From: a bacterium
GTDB lineage: Bacteria; Myxococcota_A; Bradymonadia; REDH01
Direction: 5' to 3'
DNA length: 36,686 nucleotides
NCBI GenBank assembly: GCA_030427825.1
Contig: JAUICO010000044.1
Location: forward strand, 1-36,686
A model generated the notes under the pieces. That model was not told where the DNA came from. It worked only from the letters and a program-made list of their open reading frames with translations, and ran no database searches. This document shows positions 35,425 to 36,686 of this stretch, piece by piece (the stretch's first letter is position 1; each line of letters opens with the position of its first letter). A program made the translations under genes and the position numbers.

Positions 35425-36686
35425 CTAGTCGCTCGTACCGTGCTCAACATGGGGCAGATCGCTGTCATTCCACTCATCCGCGGGGGAGCCTACCCGCGCG
35501 ACGAGAATGATGAGCAGGACCAGGATCGCGGCGAGGAGCCCGGCGATAGGGACCAGCACCCGCGACTCCGTGCCCACGACCGGGACGTCGAACTCCGGGT
35601 CTGCGCGTACGAGCTCCGCTTCGACGTCCGCGCCCGGCGGCGCGAGGCGGGTGGGCTTCTCTTCCTGCGCTTCTGCGCGCGCGGCGTCCGTAGCCTGCGG
35701 TGCGAAGTACCGTGCGTCGGGGTCACCGTAGAGCACGTAGGCCCCCCATGGCGTGGTTCCTACGCCGACGTCGTCGGCGAGGTTGCGCCGGGCGGTCCGG
35801 ACCGCGCTGCCGATGGTCTCGCCGGCGAGAAGTGCGTCGTAGAACAGGATGGCGAAGGAGTGCCCGAGGCGATCGGGCAGGTTGTATTGGGGGCCCAGAA
35901 AGTGAGCGACGCCGGAGCGCAACCAGCATCGAAGCATCGAGTCTCGGTAGCGTTCCGAATCCGTCGCCCCGCAGCCGTTGGCAAAAACAAGCCCGGGCAT
36001 CGCGGCGCCGCCAAAGAGCTTTTCGAGCTCGCTCACGTTGAAGGCAGCGTCGCTCATCTGCCAGCCGCGTTCGTCGATGTGGCCGGCGAAGTGCACGATG
36101 TCGAAATCCTTCAGGGTGCGCCGGACGTAGGATGCATCAACGTCGGCGGCCCGAAACGAGAGGGCGACGCGGCCATCTTCGGCCATGGACTGCTTGAGGC
36201 GGACGCCCTCGTTGTACGCCTCGTCAAGCTCGCCGCCGGGATCCGCGAGGACCAGCATCGAGGCGCGGGCGTCCTGCCGCGGCGCACCGGCCGGCTGAAT
36301 CTCCTCCTGTACAGAGCGGCCTACCGCGCACTGCAGGCAGAGGAAGTCTGAACCGGTGTGTACGAGCTCCCACGGCAGGGAGAGCAGCTCAGGCGGCAGC
36401 GAGAGAGTGACGCTGAGGTCGTCGCTTGTGCGCAGCCATTCTTTGGCGTGGAAGGGAAAGAGCTCATCGAAGAGAAATACGCCGGCGCGCCGCAGTCCGT
36501 GGAACGCCGCCACAGAGAACTCGCCGTCGTCGGCGGCGCGGTGCACGTACTCACGAATGCTGTCCGCGGCCTGATACACGGCGTCCCAGTCGGGCGTGAA
36601 TGTGCCGATCGGTCGAAGGTGCTGAATGTCGCCGTTCTGAGAGCCGAGGACGTGCAATACGTCGCCATACGGAACAAAGCTGAGCC
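35425..36686 (-). CDS. CHAT-domain (caspase-like) protein with C-terminal membrane anchor (5'-partial)
   Basis: The frame is open to the window edge (LSFVPYGDVLHVLG is read before the first internal TTG), so the start lies beyond base 36686. CHAT is a caspase/HetF-associated cysteine-protease domain; the dyad is visible as His in IVHFAGHID and Cys in LVFANGCGATDS. Other CHAT marks are LLSLPWELVHT and GVAHFLGPQYNLPD with AILFYDALLAGETIGSAVRTAR. The C-terminus has one membrane segment (VLVPIAGLLAAILVLLIILVARV) followed by an acidic tail of about 20 residues. The protease domain should therefore be tethered at the inner membrane, probably facing the cytoplasm. No obvious target or activating partner gene is present in the window. 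Confidence 0.88.
   Translation of the reverse strand, partial: LSFVPYGDVLHVLGSQNGDIQHLRPIGTFTPDWDAVYQAADSIREYVHRAADDGEFSVAAFHGLRRAGVFLFDELFPFHAKEWLRTSDDLSVTLSLPPELLSLPWELVHTGSDFLCLQCAVGRSVQEEIQPAGAPRQDARASMLVLADPGGELDEAYNEGVRLKQSMAEDGRVALSFRAADVDASYVRRTLKDFDIVHFAGHIDERGWQMSDAAFNVSELEKLFGGAAMPGLVFANGCGATDSERYRDSMLRCWLRSGVAHFLGPQYNLPDRLGHSFAILFYDALLAGETIGSAVRTARRNLADDVGVGTTPWGAYVLYGDPDARYFAPQATDAARAEAQEEKPTRLAPPGADVEAELVRADPEFDVPVVGTESRVLVPIAGLLAAILVLLIILVARVGSPADEWNDSDLPHVEHGTSD

Overview
This window looks like chromosome of a GC-rich (about 60-65% by eye) diderm bacterium, most like a delta-proteobacterial or Myxococcota/Bradymonadota-type lineage. That placement is inference. It rests on roadblock/LC7 signalling proteins, a DUF4388-type response regulator, a CHAT protein, a multi-repeat Cys-rich lipoprotein, several lipoboxes and the syntenic yebC-ruvC-ruvA-ruvB core. 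No transposase, integrase, phage gene or CRISPR array is visible, and the region reads as ordinary chromosome with lineage-specific accessory genes.

Layout. 1-7664: end of a fructosamine-kinase-like gene, then minus-strand genes for a PBP4-type carboxypeptidase fused to extra C-terminal domains, a quinone-oxidoreductase-like enzyme, a CAP lipoprotein, and an MBOAT acyltransferase with its SGNH-like partner. 7824-12093: a five-gene minus-strand signalling operon (cytoplasmic PAS histidine kinase, roadblock protein, flavodiiron-type metallo-beta-lactamase protein, response regulator, tandem roadblock-like protein). 12094-12771: a 678-bp divergent intergenic region with a cluster of strong inverted repeats. 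12772-17540: plus-strand thiolase, FadJ-type beta-oxidation enzyme and class I FBP aldolase. 17610-17693: tRNA-Leu(CAG). 17788-19650: RNase R-like nuclease. 19668-24299: O-antigen-ligase-like TPR protein with a His-rich repeat tail, a signal-peptidase-I homologue with both catalytic residues replaced, a lipoprotein and a PilZ protein. 24316-31886: minus-strand membrane-anchored subtilase, then a compact operon yebC-ruvC-ruvA-ruvB-folE-like-FAD oxidoreductase-cNMP-binding-like protein. 32440-33945: RpoD-family sigma factor. 34066-36686: Cys-rich lipoprotein and a CHAT protease with a C-terminal membrane anchor, running off the window end.

How the genes work together. The strongest candidate for an undescribed system is the 7824-12093 operon: a diiron flavoprotein-like domain without flavodoxin (family members bind O2 or NO) is encoded between a soluble kinase with its roadblock protein and a response regulator with a second roadblock-like protein. 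This suggests redox or oxygen input into a small-GTPase/roadblock-type output. A second theme is homologues whose key catalytic residues are changed: the signal peptidase (Ser to Thr, Lys to Gly), the FolE-like protein (the His preceding the last zinc Cys is Gln, with other substrate-binding positions changed) and the thioredoxin-reductase-like protein (no CxxC).
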